Source of the DNA: Petrimonas sp.
Lineage (GTDB): Bacteria > Bacteroidota > Bacteroidia > Bacteroidales > Dysgonomonadaceae
Assembly: GCA_012839475.1 (NCBI GenBank)
Contig: DUNG01000005.1
Coordinates: 219,765-283,764 of the forward strand
Reading direction: 5' to 3'
DNA: 64,000 bases
Below, piece after piece: positions 27,669 to 37,569 of the stretch (position 1 is its first letter; the number at the start of each line of letters is the position of its first letter). Below the pieces are notes generated by a model, which made no database searches, was not told the DNA's origin, and saw only the letters and a program-made list of their open reading frames with translations. Position numbers and translations under genes: made by a program.

Positions 27669-29300
27669 TTACCTGTCGATATCGGGAATCACGTAGTCCA
27701 TGGAGCCGCCGATACCGATAAAGTCGGCGAGGAATTCACCTTCGCTGATAAGTGGCATAACTGATACGGCCGCCATGGAGGGAGAGCGGAACTTTAGCCG
27801 GTAGGGGTGCTTGTTGCCCTTGCTTTCGATGAAGACGGTGAACTCGCCCTTACCGGTTTCCACGCTCTGGAAATAGCGTCCCTCGGGTATTCGGATGATG
27901 GGCCTTACCTTGCCTTGTATCTCTCCCTCGGGGATGTTGTCGATCAGCTGCTCGATAATCTGGAGCGCCTGCTCGATCTCGTCCAGCCGGTTCAAGTAGC
28001 GGGCGTAGGAGTCACCCTCCGTTCGGATCACCTCGGTGAATTCCACCTGCTCGTAGAGGGCATAGGGTTTGTGGAGGCGCACGTCGCATGACCAGCCGGA
28101 GCCTCTGCCGGCAGGGCCGGTCACACCGTAGGTGATGGCATCTTCGCGGCTCATGTAGCCCACGTCGACCATCCGCCGGAGGGCGATGGGGTTCTTGGAG
28201 AAGAACACCTCGTATTCCTTCAGCCTTTTCCGCATGTAGGGTATGAAGGCTTTCACATCTTTCTGGAAGTCGGGGTAGATATCGAACATCACTCCACCTA
28301 TAACGTCTTGGTTGATGATCAGGCGTCCCCCGCAGGTCTTGTCGAATATGTCCAGCACGTGCTCCCGCTCCCTCATACCATAGATAAACGCGGTGGTCGC
28401 GCCCAGGTCGTTGCAATGTGAGGCAAACGCCAGCAGGTGCGAGCTGATCCGGTTCAACTCATCCATGATGGTGCGGATATATTGCGCCCGTGGTGGTACC
28501 TCGATGCCGACCGCTTTCTCCACGCACATGCAGACCGCATGGCGGTTGATGTTGGCTGAGAGGTAGTCCAGCCGGTCGGTCAAGTGCAGTATCTGAGGGT
28601 AGGTGAGGCTTTCGCAAAGTTTCTCGATACCCCGGTGGATATAGCCGCTCCGCACGTCGATCTTCTTGATCAACTCACCGTTAAGGGCGGTTCTGAAGTG
28701 CATCACCCCATGGGTGGAGGGGTGTTGCGGACCGATATTGATAATGTAGTCGTCTTTTTCGAAGACCCTCGTGGTGCTCTCTACCAGGTTCCCGTTCTCA
28801 TCCTCCATGATACGCGGCACATCGTCCCTCACTTCGCTGCTGATCACGGTGACCGGGTTGCGTGCCGGGTCGGTATCGTAATCTTTCCGCAGGGGGAAGC
28901 CGTTCCAGGTGTCGTCCAACAGGAAGGGGCGCATATCGGGGTTGTTGATGAAGCGGATGCCGAACATGGCGTACACTTCCCGTTCGTTGAGGTGGGCCGT
29001 TTCGTACAGGTCGGTCACGCTGTAGAGCAGCGGGTTTCCCCGATCTTCGGTAGCCGTGATCACGACCAGCTCTCGGGTAAGGTCCTTGGAGGGGGAGAGC
29101 AGGTAGATAACGCCCAGCTTATCTCCCCAGTCCATACCGATGAGGCTGATGAGGTAGTCGAACGGGAGCTCCTCGTTATCATGGAGTGCCTTCATCAGGG
29201 GGTGCAGCTGCTTGGGCGGTACGGTGACGGTGAGCCTTTGTGCTTCTTCGATCACCGCGTCGCTGGCCGCTTGCGCTATAATTTTCTTGATTGTCTCCAT
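27669..29300 (-). CDS. nuoCD: NADH-quinone oxidoreductase fused subunits C and D
   Basis: The 543-residue protein joins NuoC (about 1-175, including FPLRKDYDTDPARNP at its C-terminal end) to NuoD (about 190-543). NuoD starts DYIINIGPQHPSTHGVMHF, where the conserved His of H-P-S-T-H-G lies in the quinone cavity, and continues with HRGIEKLCESLTYPQILHLTDRLDYL. The fusion is common in Bacteroidota and enterobacteria. NuoD forms most of the quinone-reduction site with NuoB. It starts 6 bp after nuoB ends. Confidence 0.95.
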   Translation of the reverse strand: METIKKIIAQAASDAVIEEAQRLTVTVPPKQLHPLMKALHDNEELPFDYLISLIGMDWGDKLGVIYLLSPSKDLTRELVVITATEDRGNPLLYSVTDLYETAHLNEREVYAMFGIRFINNPDMRPFLLDDTWNGFPLRKDYDTDPARNPVTVISSEVRDDVPRIMEDENGNLVESTTRVFEKDDYIINIGPQHPSTHGVMHFRTALNGELIKKIDVRSGYIHRGIEKLCESLTYPQILHLTDRLDYLSANINRHAVCMCVEKAVGIEVPPRAQYIRTIMDELNRISSHLLAFASHCNDLGATTAFIYGMREREHVLDIFDKTCGGRLIINQDVIGGVMFDIYPDFQKDVKAFIPYMRKRLKEYEVFFSKNPIALRRMVDVGYMSREDAITYGVTGPAGRGSGWSCDVRLHKPYALYEQVEFTEVIRTEGDSYARYLNRLDEIEQALQIIEQLIDNIPEGEIQGKVRPIIRIPEGRYFQSVETGKGEFTVFIESKGNKHPYRLKFRSPSMAAVSVMPLISEGEFLADFIGIGGSMDYVIPDIDR

Positions 29301-29306
29301 ATGCAG

Positions 29307-29969
29307 TTACTCTATGCTTGTATCGGGGGTTGGCTCGAGGCATACCTCCATGTCGATCGGTTCCCCTGTTTTCGGGTTGATCAACGTTTCGGGCCGGTAG
29401 GGACGCACGATCCGCTTTTTTTGAATGAACTTATCGGCCTTTACCTTGCGTTGCAGTTGCAGCAGCCCGTAGAAAAGCGATTCTGGACGAGGTGGGCAGC
29501 CGGGCACGTAGACGTCTACCGGGATGAGTTTGTCCACCCCGTTGATCACGCAGTAGGAGTTGGTAAAGGGCCCTCCCGAGATGGAGCAGGCACCCATGGC
29601 CACCACGTGCTTGGGCTCGGCCATCTGGTCGTACACGCGGCGGAGGAGCGGGGCCATCTTGTTCACGATGGTGCCGGCCACGATCATCACGTCGGCCTGG
29701 CGGGGACTGTTGCGCGTGACTTCCATGCCAAACCGGGCCAGGTCGTAGTGTGCGGCGGCCGCGGCCATGAACTCGATGCCACAGCAGCTGGTCGCGAACG
29801 CGAGCGGCCAGAGCGAGTTGGCGCGTCCCCAGTTAATCATCTCATCGAGCTTCCCGATGATGACGTTGGTGCCTTCCGCGTTCAGCTCGTCGATGTAGGC
29901 TTGCAGCGAGTCGTTATCTTTAAACTCTTCTGCCGGGAAGGCCTTTATCTTAATCTTTTTCACGTCCAT
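29307..29969 (-). CDS. nuoB: NADH-quinone oxidoreductase subunit B
   Basis: NuoB carries terminal cluster N2, which reduces quinone. In the 220-residue protein the ligands appear as [11 protein letters not shown] (the paired Cys), [10 protein letters not shown] and [10 protein letters not shown]. The frame is open further upstream, but ATG 29969 is chosen because it gives [16 protein letters not shown] and overlaps the nuoA end by only 10 bp. Earlier codons fall inside nuoA and give non-homologous residues. The C-terminus is slightly extended ([21 protein letters not shown]). Confidence 0.95.
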   Translation of the reverse strand: MDVKKIKIKAFPAEEFKDNDSLQAYIDELNAEGTNVIIGKLDEMINWGRANSLWPLAFATSCCGIEFMAAAAAHYDLARFGMEVTRNSPRQADVMIVAGTIVNKMAPLLRRVYDQMAEPKHVVAMGACSISGGPFTNSYCVINGVDKLIPVDVYVPGCPPRPESLFYGLLQLQRKVKADKFIQKKRIVRPYRPETLINPKTGEPIDMEVCLEPTPDTSIE

Positions 29970-30313
29970 TTCAATACTCCTTTTTTCCAAGCGTAGGCTA
30001 GGCCCAAGCTCATGATCCCGATAAAAAACAGCACGCTCACGAATCCTGTCATCCCCAGTCCCCGTACCACGGTAGACCATGGGAACAGGAAGATGGTCAC
30101 CACGTCGAACATCAAGAAGAGGATGGCGTAGAGGTAGTAACCTACCCGGAATTGCATCCAGGATGTACCGTGGGTAGGCAACCCACACTCGTAGGGTTCT
30201 CCCTTCTGGAAGTTAAGGGAGCGGGGTGAGATAAGCAGTGCGATCAACATGCCACCTACGACCAGGACGACCCCGGCGAGCAATGCCACCACGAAGAGTG
30301 AAAAATTATCCAT
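29960..30313 (-). CDS. nuoA: NADH-quinone oxidoreductase subunit A
   Basis: The 117-residue subunit has three membrane helices. The conserved loop between helices 1 and 2 includes [43 protein letters not shown], with the functional Cys of E-C-G and the F-D-V-E/V segment. It is the first gene of the nuo run, 268 bp after atpB ends, and overlaps nuoB by 10 bp. Confidence 0.95.
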   Translation of the reverse strand: MDNFSLFVVALLAGVVLVVGGMLIALLISPRSLNFQKGEPYECGLPTHGTSWMQFRVGYYLYAILFLMFDVVTIFLFPWSTVVRGLGMTGFVSVLFFIGIMSLGLAYAWKKGVLKWT

Positions 30314-30396
30314 GAAACAATGATTTTATATTGATAGTCGTTTTAAGTCCAATGCATTGTGCCCGATTAATTATGGCCAACGGGTTATATCCAATG

Positions 30397-30437
30397 GCAA
30401 GTAGTTCCTCAACCGGGGGGTTGACGACATTACTTGC
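30397..30437. other. Two-tier hairpin in the atpB-nuoA gap
   Basis: GCAAGTA (30397-30403) pairs with TACTTGC (30431-30437). Inside it CAACC (30410-30414) pairs with GGTTG (30419-30423) around a GGGG loop. No T-run follows on either strand, so it is not a standard terminator. The 268-bp gap also holds TACCTTTG on the - strand (30570-30577), a TAnnTTTG box that could drive nuo with a long leader containing this structure. Processing or control of the atp/nuo junction is a guess. Confidence 0.4.
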
Positions 30438-30581
30438 AAGAAAAAATGATGGCTTCACCTTTTAATACAACCTATTTTTTGAATTTCCAAAAGGATTTAA
30501 CAATGGGATGTCAGTAATTAAGCTTATTATCACCTTTCCCTTTAAACCCGCTTTATAAAAAACCGCTGGCAAAGGTAACGA

Positions 30582-31715
30582 TTATATCTCTTCATTCATA
30601 ATTTCTTTGGGCGCTGTTTGTAGTGCGCTGACCTCTTTTGGACTCGCGTGTCGCACCCGTGCCTGGCCTATGAACACGGCTGAGAGAAGTGTAAACACGT
30701 AGGCCTGGATATAGGCGATCAAGAGCTCCAGGAAATCCATGAAAATAGTGAACAGAACAGAGACGGTGGTCATGGAGGCGTTAATGGCTGTTCCCATCGA
30801 GACGGTGATGAAGATGAGGGCGCTTAACCCAAGTATGATGGAGTGTCCGGCCATGATGTTCGCAAAGAGACGAATCATCAGGGCAAAAGGCTTCGTGATG
30901 GTACCCACCAGTTCAATTATCGGCATCAAGGGAATGGGAGCTTTGAGCCATGTGGGCACATCGGGCCAAAAGATCTCTTTGTAGTACTCCTTGGTGCCGG
31001 TGAGGTTAATCACGAAGAAGGTGCCCAAGGCAAGAACCATGGTCACGGCAATGTTGCCCGTCACGTTGGCACCCCCCGGGAAGATGGGGATTAACCCCAG
31101 TAAATTGTTCGTGAAGATGAAGAGGAAGACCGTCAGCAGGTAGGGGGCGTACTTCCGGTGGTCGGGACCGATGGAGGGTTTGATAATTTCATCGTTGATG
31201 GACATGAGGAACATCTCTATCAGTCCCACGAACCCCTTTTTCCCCTCCATGGGGTTCCGTTTCAGTGAGCGGGCGACCCCCGTCACGATAAGGATGATTA
31301 ACGCGGAAGCGAAGAGGAGCGATGCTGCATTTTTGGTGAGTGACAGGTCTAGGGGTCTTACCTCTTGACCCGTGGCGTCTCTTTCCACGATCTTTCCCTT
31401 GTACTTCCCCTCAGGGGCTATCTGGAATCCGAGGTGGGAGGCTTGGTGTCTCAAGCGCGATGACGAGAAGATATGCCATCCCGTCTCTTTGCTGCGCAGG
31501 ATGATGGGCAGCGAGACGGTGAGGTGTCGATTGCCGTCGCTGTAAATCTGCCACTCGTAGGCGTCAGCCAGGTGATCCAAGATAAATTCTTTCACGTTGA
31601 GCTCTTCTTGAGCTTCATCAGTTCCGCTTTCCGGTAGTGCGGCGGCTTTGGCCGGCAGCAGCACAAAGGCAAGTAGCAGTAGTACTGCGCGTATCTTCAT
31701 TATATCGCTTCTCAT
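30582..31715 (-). CDS. atpB: ATP synthase Fo subunit a
   Basis: This is the stator subunit that forms the two proton half-channels against the c-ring. It has 377 residues, longer than the E. coli protein because of a signal-like N-terminus (MKIRAVLLLLAFVLLPAKAAA) and a periplasmic extension of about 100 residues, as usual in Bacteroidota. Essential Arg282 lies in LMIRLFANIMAGHS, and the last helix is FLELLIAYIQAYVFTLLSAVFIGQA. ATG 31715 overlaps the previous gene (ATGA). ATG 31700 would start directly at the signal segment. Its normal downstream neighbour atpE is 17 kb away. Confidence 0.93.
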   Translation of the reverse strand: MRSDIMKIRAVLLLLAFVLLPAKAAALPESGTDEAQEELNVKEFILDHLADAYEWQIYSDGNRHLTVSLPIILRSKETGWHIFSSSRLRHQASHLGFQIAPEGKYKGKIVERDATGQEVRPLDLSLTKNAASLLFASALIILIVTGVARSLKRNPMEGKKGFVGLIEMFLMSINDEIIKPSIGPDHRKYAPYLLTVFLFIFTNNLLGLIPIFPGGANVTGNIAVTMVLALGTFFVINLTGTKEYYKEIFWPDVPTWLKAPIPLMPIIELVGTITKPFALMIRLFANIMAGHSIILGLSALIFITVSMGTAINASMTTVSVLFTIFMDFLELLIAYIQAYVFTLLSAVFIGQARVRHASPKEVSALQTAPKEIMNEEI

Positions 31716-32152
31716 TGGTCGTTTTTTTCCTTATGTTCTTTAGCCATCTTTTCCTGATTGTCCCTCTGTTTAATATACCTCTCCATTCGTGTGTAGATAT
31801 ACGTTTCCCAAGTTAAGTTCATCAAGTAAAATATAATAAATAGAATAGCGAAGTTCCGGATATTCTGCTTATCGATAAACCAGTAAACCAAAATGAACAG
31901 GAACGAGGCAAAAATCTTAATCATGCGCATTAGCATATAGAGGTTTACCAGCTTACCCGGTTTTTTAAGGATCGCTTTGGGGAATTGTCCGATAAAGATG
32001 AGGCCGAGGATGAAGAAAAAGAGGGGGATGACCCAGAATTCGTTAATCATCAAACTCGGGAAGAAACGGATGATGACCCAGCCCATACCTCCTCCCGCAA
32101 TCAGGATCATGGAGGTGTGTAGGATCACAAAATAGATCATCTGTCCCTTCAT
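31712..32152 (-). CDS. AtpI-like membrane protein of the ATP synthase cluster
   Basis: The 146-residue protein has four predicted membrane helices (about 5-27, 36-56, 70-95 and 100-118) and a charged C-terminal tail (YIKQRDNQEKMAKEHKEKNDQ). It occupies the position between atpC (9 bp) and atpB (4-bp overlap) where many Bacteroidota carry a small uncharacterised membrane gene. By position and topology it could be the AtpI-type factor that helps assemble the c-ring. Sequence similarity to AtpI is weak, so the role is inference. Confidence 0.7.
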   Translation of the reverse strand: MKGQMIYFVILHTSMILIAGGGMGWVIIRFFPSLMINEFWVIPLFFFILGLIFIGQFPKAILKKPGKLVNLYMLMRMIKIFASFLFILVYWFIDKQNIRNFAILFIIFYLMNLTWETYIYTRMERYIKQRDNQEKMAKEHKEKNDQ

Positions 32153-32161
32153 CGATATCGC

Positions 32162-32428
32162 TTAATTCACCACTTGTTCCACCGCGTTATCGAGGCAGAT
32201 CACCACCTTGTTGTCGTGTACTTCAAGTACCCCGTCCTCGATCTTGATCTCCTCGGTTTTGCCCTTTGCCGTGAACGACAGTGTCCCCTTCACAAGAGCA
32301 GCCACCATGGGGGCATGGTTGTTCAGTACCTGAAACGAACCCATTACGCCCGGCAGGGTGATGATTTCCACTTGGTCGCGGTAGAGCCTCTTTTCAGGGG
32401 TTAGGATTTCTAGCTTCATGTCATTCAA
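32162..32428 (-). CDS. atpC: ATP synthase F1 subunit epsilon (short form)
   Basis: The 88-residue protein covers the N-terminal beta-sandwich of epsilon (MKLEILTPEKRLYRDQVEIITLPG, MGSFQVLNNHAPMVAAL, KIEDGVLEVHDNKVVICLD). The C-terminal helical hairpin that inhibits ATPase activity in E. coli is absent. Short epsilons of about 80-90 residues occur in this phylum. It lies 7 bp after atpD. Confidence 0.92.
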   Translation of the reverse strand: MNDMKLEILTPEKRLYRDQVEIITLPGVMGSFQVLNNHAPMVAALVKGTLSFTAKGKTEEIKIEDGVLEVHDNKVVICLDNAVEQVVN

Positions 32429-32435
32429 TTAACCA

Positions 32436-33980
<1,545 letters not shown>

Positions 33981-34004
33981 CTAGGTGTTTCTTTAGAAAG
34001 AGAG

Positions 34005-34077
34005 AGCCACAAGCGAGATTCGAACTCGCGACCCACGCGTTACGAATGCGTTACTCTACCGACTGAGCTATTGTGGC
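34005..34077 (-). tRNA. tRNA-Thr (anticodon CGT)
   Basis: The reverse complement gives acceptor GCCACAA/TTGTGGC with discriminator T, D arm GCTC...GAGT, anticodon loop TTCGTAA (anticodon CGT, reading ACG) and T arm GCGAG-TTCGAAT-CTCGC. The anticodon stem ACGCA/CGCGT has an A-C mismatch at the pair next to the loop (31-39); the other four pairs are sound. CCA is not encoded. It lies 36 bp upstream of atpD and directly downstream of a good promoter. Confidence 0.93.
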
Positions 34078-34094
34078 TTGATAGATATAGGTGG

Positions 34095-34125
34095 CAAATT
34101 TATAAAAAAACCCGATACTTGTCAA
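34095..34125 (-). promoter_or_regulatory. Promoter for tRNA-Thr, possibly also atpD
   Basis: On the - strand, TTG (34123-34125, within TTGACA), a 20-bp spacer and TAAATTTG (34095-34102) match the -33/-7 consensus of Bacteroidales housekeeping promoters. The start would be near 34088, 11 bp before the tRNA. No second promoter is visible in the 36 bp between the tRNA and atpD, so readthrough into the ATP synthase genes is likely. Confidence 0.7.
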
Positions 34126-34174
34126 TTCTTTATGTTTTTTAACTTTGAAAAACGCGAAAATAGGTGAATGTGAG

Positions 34175-34215
34175 AAAAAAGTAACGGGCGATCAGCATTA
34201 CCGATCACCCGTTAC
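34175..34215 (-). terminator. Terminator downstream of secDF
   Basis: On the - strand the stem GTAACGGGTGATC (34203-34215) pairs with GATCGCCCGTTAC (34181-34193) with one mismatch. The loop is 9 bases and six T follow (34175-34180). It lies about 100 bp after the secDF stop and insulates it from the tRNA-Thr/atpD promoter. Confidence 0.85.
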
Positions 34216-34317
34216 TATTCTTTTGGATTCTCTTTTTGAGGTTCGTTTCCCGTCAGATTTTGTGATTGTTGTTTTTGGTCTTCCGTTAAACTTCCCTTGT
34301 ACGACTCTATTTCCCTT

Positions 34318-37300
34318 CTACCTCCGTTGCAGCTTTTTCTCCTCCTCCTTTTTTTGCTTACGGGTCATTAAGCTGTAAGCGATGGGTGAAGCGACGAACA
34401 AGCTGGTCACGGTACCCACGATCACCCCGATCATGAGCGCGAAGACGAAGCTGCGTACCGCATCACTCCCGAAGAACAAGATACAGATGATTACCACGAT
34501 GGTACTAAGACCGGTGTTGATGGTACGAGCCAGCGTTGCATTCATCGAGTCGTTAAAGAGCTGCTTTAGTTCTCGTTTAGGGTAGAGTTTCATGTACTCG
34601 CGCACGCGGTCGAACACCACCACCTTATCGTTAATCGAGTACCCCACCACGGTGAGAATTGCAGCGGCGAACGTTTGGTCCATCTCCATCGAGAAGGGCA
34701 TTACCTTCCACAGTAACGAGTAGAGGCCGATAACGGCAAAGGCGTCCACAGCCAACGCGGCCACTGTACCCAGCGTGAATCCCCATCCACTGAATCGGAG
34801 CAGGATATAGAGCCCCATGCCAATGAGCGCGAAGAAGAGTGCCAGGAAAGCGCCTCGAATCATATCTTCCGCGATGCTGGGTCCCACCTTCGTGGAGCTT
34901 TGAATATGGTCGTCGATGGTTTTGCCGGGCGTCATGAACTCCTTGAGCCCTTCTGCCAGGTAACCGCGCAGTTCCTCTTCCACGCCTTGTCCCTCCTCTT
35001 CGATCATGTAGTTGGTGGTGATACGTACCTGGTTGCTGGAGCCAATGGTGATTACTTTGGCCGACTCACCAAGGTGGGGCGACACTGCCTCTTCTATTTC
35101 ACCAACCTTAACGGGTTGATCGAACCGGACAATGTAGTTGCGTCCCCCGGTGAAGTCAATCCCGGAGTTCAGTCCCAACGTGAAAAGCGAGATGATACAG
35201 ATGAGGATAAAAACGCCGATGCCCATGAGTACCGACTTGCTGTTCTCGATGAACTTGAAGTGGTAGTCCCTGAACATGAACCTTGAGAAGCGGGTATCGA
35301 ATGTCAAGTGCAGCCACTTGCCTTTAGCCATCCGGTTCTCGTAGAGCAACCGGGTGAGGAAGACCGCTGTCAAGAACGAAGCGGTGATACCGATCACGAG
35401 GGTAATAGCGAATCCGCGGATGGGACCCGAACCGAAGATGGCAAGGACCACACCACTAATAATACTGGTGGCGTTGGCGTCGAGGATGGCAGAGAATGCG
35501 TTTTTGTAACCATCTTCAACTGCCCGGCGCAGGGTTTTGCCCGCTGCGATCTCCTCCTTGATCCGCTCGTTAATAAGTACGTTCGCATCCACCGCCATTG
35601 CCAGAGCCAGGATCATACCAGCAATACCGGGAAGCGTGAGCACGGCCTGGAATGCCGCGAGGGTTCCCAGCGTGAAGAAAAGGTTGATGAGCAGCGCCCC
35701 GTTAATCACGTTGCCCGGGATGAACCCGTAGAGCATGATCACGAAGAGGAACAACGCGATTAGCGCGATGACAAAGGAGACGAAACCGTCTCGAATGGCC
35801 TCTTGTCCTAGCGAGGGCCCGACCACGTCTTCCTGAACAATGCGAATGCCGGCTTGCATTTTACCCGACTTAAGCACGTTCTCCAAGTCCTGCGCCTCTT
35901 GCGGCGTGAAGTTCCCGGTGATGGAGGAGCGCCCTCCTTCAATGCGGTCATTGACCGTGGGTGCGGAGTAGACGTAACCGTCCAGCAGGATGGCGATCGA
36001 TTTACCTATCTCTGCCCCTGTGATGGTAGCCCAGCGGCTGGCCCCCGCGGAGTTCATCGTCATGCTCACCTCCCAAGCGGAACCACGTTGCCCCTGGTCG
36101 GCCTTGGCATTGGTCACCACGTCTCCTTCAAGCGCGGGTCCCCGCTTGCTGCCATCCCCCTTGAGGGCGAACAGTTGGAAGTAGGTTTCCCGTTGATCCA
36201 CCGGCTTGAAGCCCCACTTGAAGCGAACGTCAGCCGGGAACAGGTCCTTATACCGGTTCAGCAAGAAATTGACGTCGGCCGTGTCGAGCTTGGAGACGGT
36301 ACCCACCACTGGGCCGGTGGATCCACCCATGGCAAAGTAAGGCTCGTAGAAGTACTCCATGAAGTTTTTGGTGATCACGATTCGTTTCTCTTCACCATCT
36401 TCGGTGATGATTATTTCACCAACCTCACGGGTAATTGAATCTGCCGGGGTGGTTTCGTCTACCTCGTCAGATTCAGGGGTTGCTGCCTCTGAAGTGGCTT
36501 CTTCCAAGCCCGCACCATCAGTAGTGATTCCTTCCGCGGCGGCCAGGGCTTCACGTTGCACCATGGCGTACTCGTTCGATCGGGAAATCAGCTCGTTGAA
36601 GTAGAGGCTTAGCTCGTTGACGTTGTACGTTTTCCAGAACTCCAGGTTCGCGCTACCCTGCAGCAGGTTGCGAACCCGTTCAGGTTCCGTGATGCCCGGT
36701 AACTCCACAAGGATTCGCTCTGCCCGATCCAGCCTTTGAATATTGGGAGCGACCACCCCGAATCGGTCGATACGGGTAGCCAACACGTTAAAGGAGTTGT
36801 TGGCAACGCTAGTCAACTCGTTACGCAAAACACTGATCACTTGGTTGTTGGTTGCGGTTGGGCTGACACGGTCACGCATCGTTATACTGTAGATGTTTGC
36901 CAGCCTCGCGTTGGGATCGATCGCCTCGTAGTTCTGTTGAAACAGCGAGATAAAGTCTGAGGCGCTACCTCTTCTATTTTGGATCACCGTTTCCCTCATA
37001 GCCTGGTTGAACTGGGGGTCATCGGTGTTCGCCAAGGAGGTCAACACTTCAGACGCATCGATCTCGAGAACAACGTTCATCCCCCCCTTCAGGTCAAGTC
37101 CCAATCCGATCTCTTTCTCACGCACCTGTTTCAGCGTGTAGTTCAGGTACACCTTTTCAGTAGAGAGTGAGTCGAGGTATTGGTTTTGCAGGGCCAAGTC
37201 CCCATTCGCGAATTGCTCTGCTTTCTTGTTGTATTGCCGTCCCACGACGGTGAACGACAGGTAAAACAGAGAGATCGCTGTAAGGATAATGGTGAAAACT

Positions 37301-37323
37301 TTAATAAATCCTTTGTTTTGCAT
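34318..37323 (-). CDS. secDF: Protein translocase subunit SecDF (fused)
   Basis: The 1001-residue inner-membrane RND-type protein uses proton-motive force to pull secreted proteins through SecYEG. The SecD half (about 1-600) has the N-terminal helix, GLDLKGGMNVVLEIDASEV, a large periplasmic domain and the helices ending in MAVDANVLINERIKEE. The SecF half (about 640-1000) has NSGIDFTGGRNYIVRF and VVGYSINDKVVVFDRVRE. An acidic, low-complexity stretch (about 265-300) inserts in the P1 region. The fusion is standard for Bacteroidota. It has its own promoter and terminator. Confidence 0.96.
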   Translation of the reverse strand: MQNKGFIKVFTIILTAISLFYLSFTVVGRQYNKKAEQFANGDLALQNQYLDSLSTEKVYLNYTLKQVREKEIGLGLDLKGGMNVVLEIDASEVLTSLANTDDPQFNQAMRETVIQNRRGSASDFISLFQQNYEAIDPNARLANIYSITMRDRVSPTATNNQVISVLRNELTSVANNSFNVLATRIDRFGVVAPNIQRLDRAERILVELPGITEPERVRNLLQGSANLEFWKTYNVNELSLYFNELISRSNEYAMVQREALAAAEGITTDGAGLEEATSEAATPESDEVDETTPADSITREVGEIIITEDGEEKRIVITKNFMEYFYEPYFAMGGSTGPVVGTVSKLDTADVNFLLNRYKDLFPADVRFKWGFKPVDQRETYFQLFALKGDGSKRGPALEGDVVTNAKADQGQRGSAWEVSMTMNSAGASRWATITGAEIGKSIAILLDGYVYSAPTVNDRIEGGRSSITGNFTPQEAQDLENVLKSGKMQAGIRIVQEDVVGPSLGQEAIRDGFVSFVIALIALFLFVIMLYGFIPGNVINGALLINLFFTLGTLAAFQAVLTLPGIAGMILALAMAVDANVLINERIKEEIAAGKTLRRAVEDGYKNAFSAILDANATSIISGVVLAIFGSGPIRGFAITLVIGITASFLTAVFLTRLLYENRMAKGKWLHLTFDTRFSRFMFRDYHFKFIENSKSVLMGIGVFILICIISLFTLGLNSGIDFTGGRNYIVRFDQPVKVGEIEEAVSPHLGESAKVITIGSSNQVRITTNYMIEEEGQGVEEELRGYLAEGLKEFMTPGKTIDDHIQSSTKVGPSIAEDMIRGAFLALFFALIGMGLYILLRFSGWGFTLGTVAALAVDAFAVIGLYSLLWKVMPFSMEMDQTFAAAILTVVGYSINDKVVVFDRVREYMKLYPKRELKQLFNDSMNATLARTINTGLSTIVVIICILFFGSDAVRSFVFALMIGVIVGTVTSLFVASPIAYSLMTRKQKKEEEKKLQRR

Positions 37324-37406
37324 ATCAATATTTCTTTTTATTTACAACTTCCGCTTTTACGGGCTTCACAAACAATGAAATAGGGTTGCCCGCTATTTTG
37401 AGCGTG

Positions 37407-37414
37407 CAAAGATA
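37407..37414 (-). promoter_or_regulatory. -7 box for secDF
   Basis: On the - strand this reads TATCTTTG (TAnnTTTG). TTTG lies upstream at 37438-37441 with a 23-bp spacer, slightly long. The leader would be about 75 bases. The rest of the gap (37415-37569) holds no gene that I can see. Confidence 0.5.
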
Positions 37415-37569
37415 CGTTATTTTTACCTTTTTAAGAACAAATACCACCGGATAATTTTCATCGACCTGGAATCGACAGGTTAAAAACGACCATCAAATCT
37501 CCTTGAAAAAACCGTTTTAACCGTGTGAAACGATCCGGTGATATTGTTAATAGGGTGTCGTTTCGACCG

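Noticed and set aside
28584..29996. A 470-codon open frame on the + strand opposite nuoCD/nuoB
   Set aside because: It lies entirely antisense to well-conserved nuo genes and its product is rich in His/Val/Gly with no recognisable domain. It is a shadow of GC-biased codons, as is the 306-codon frame at 22227-23147.
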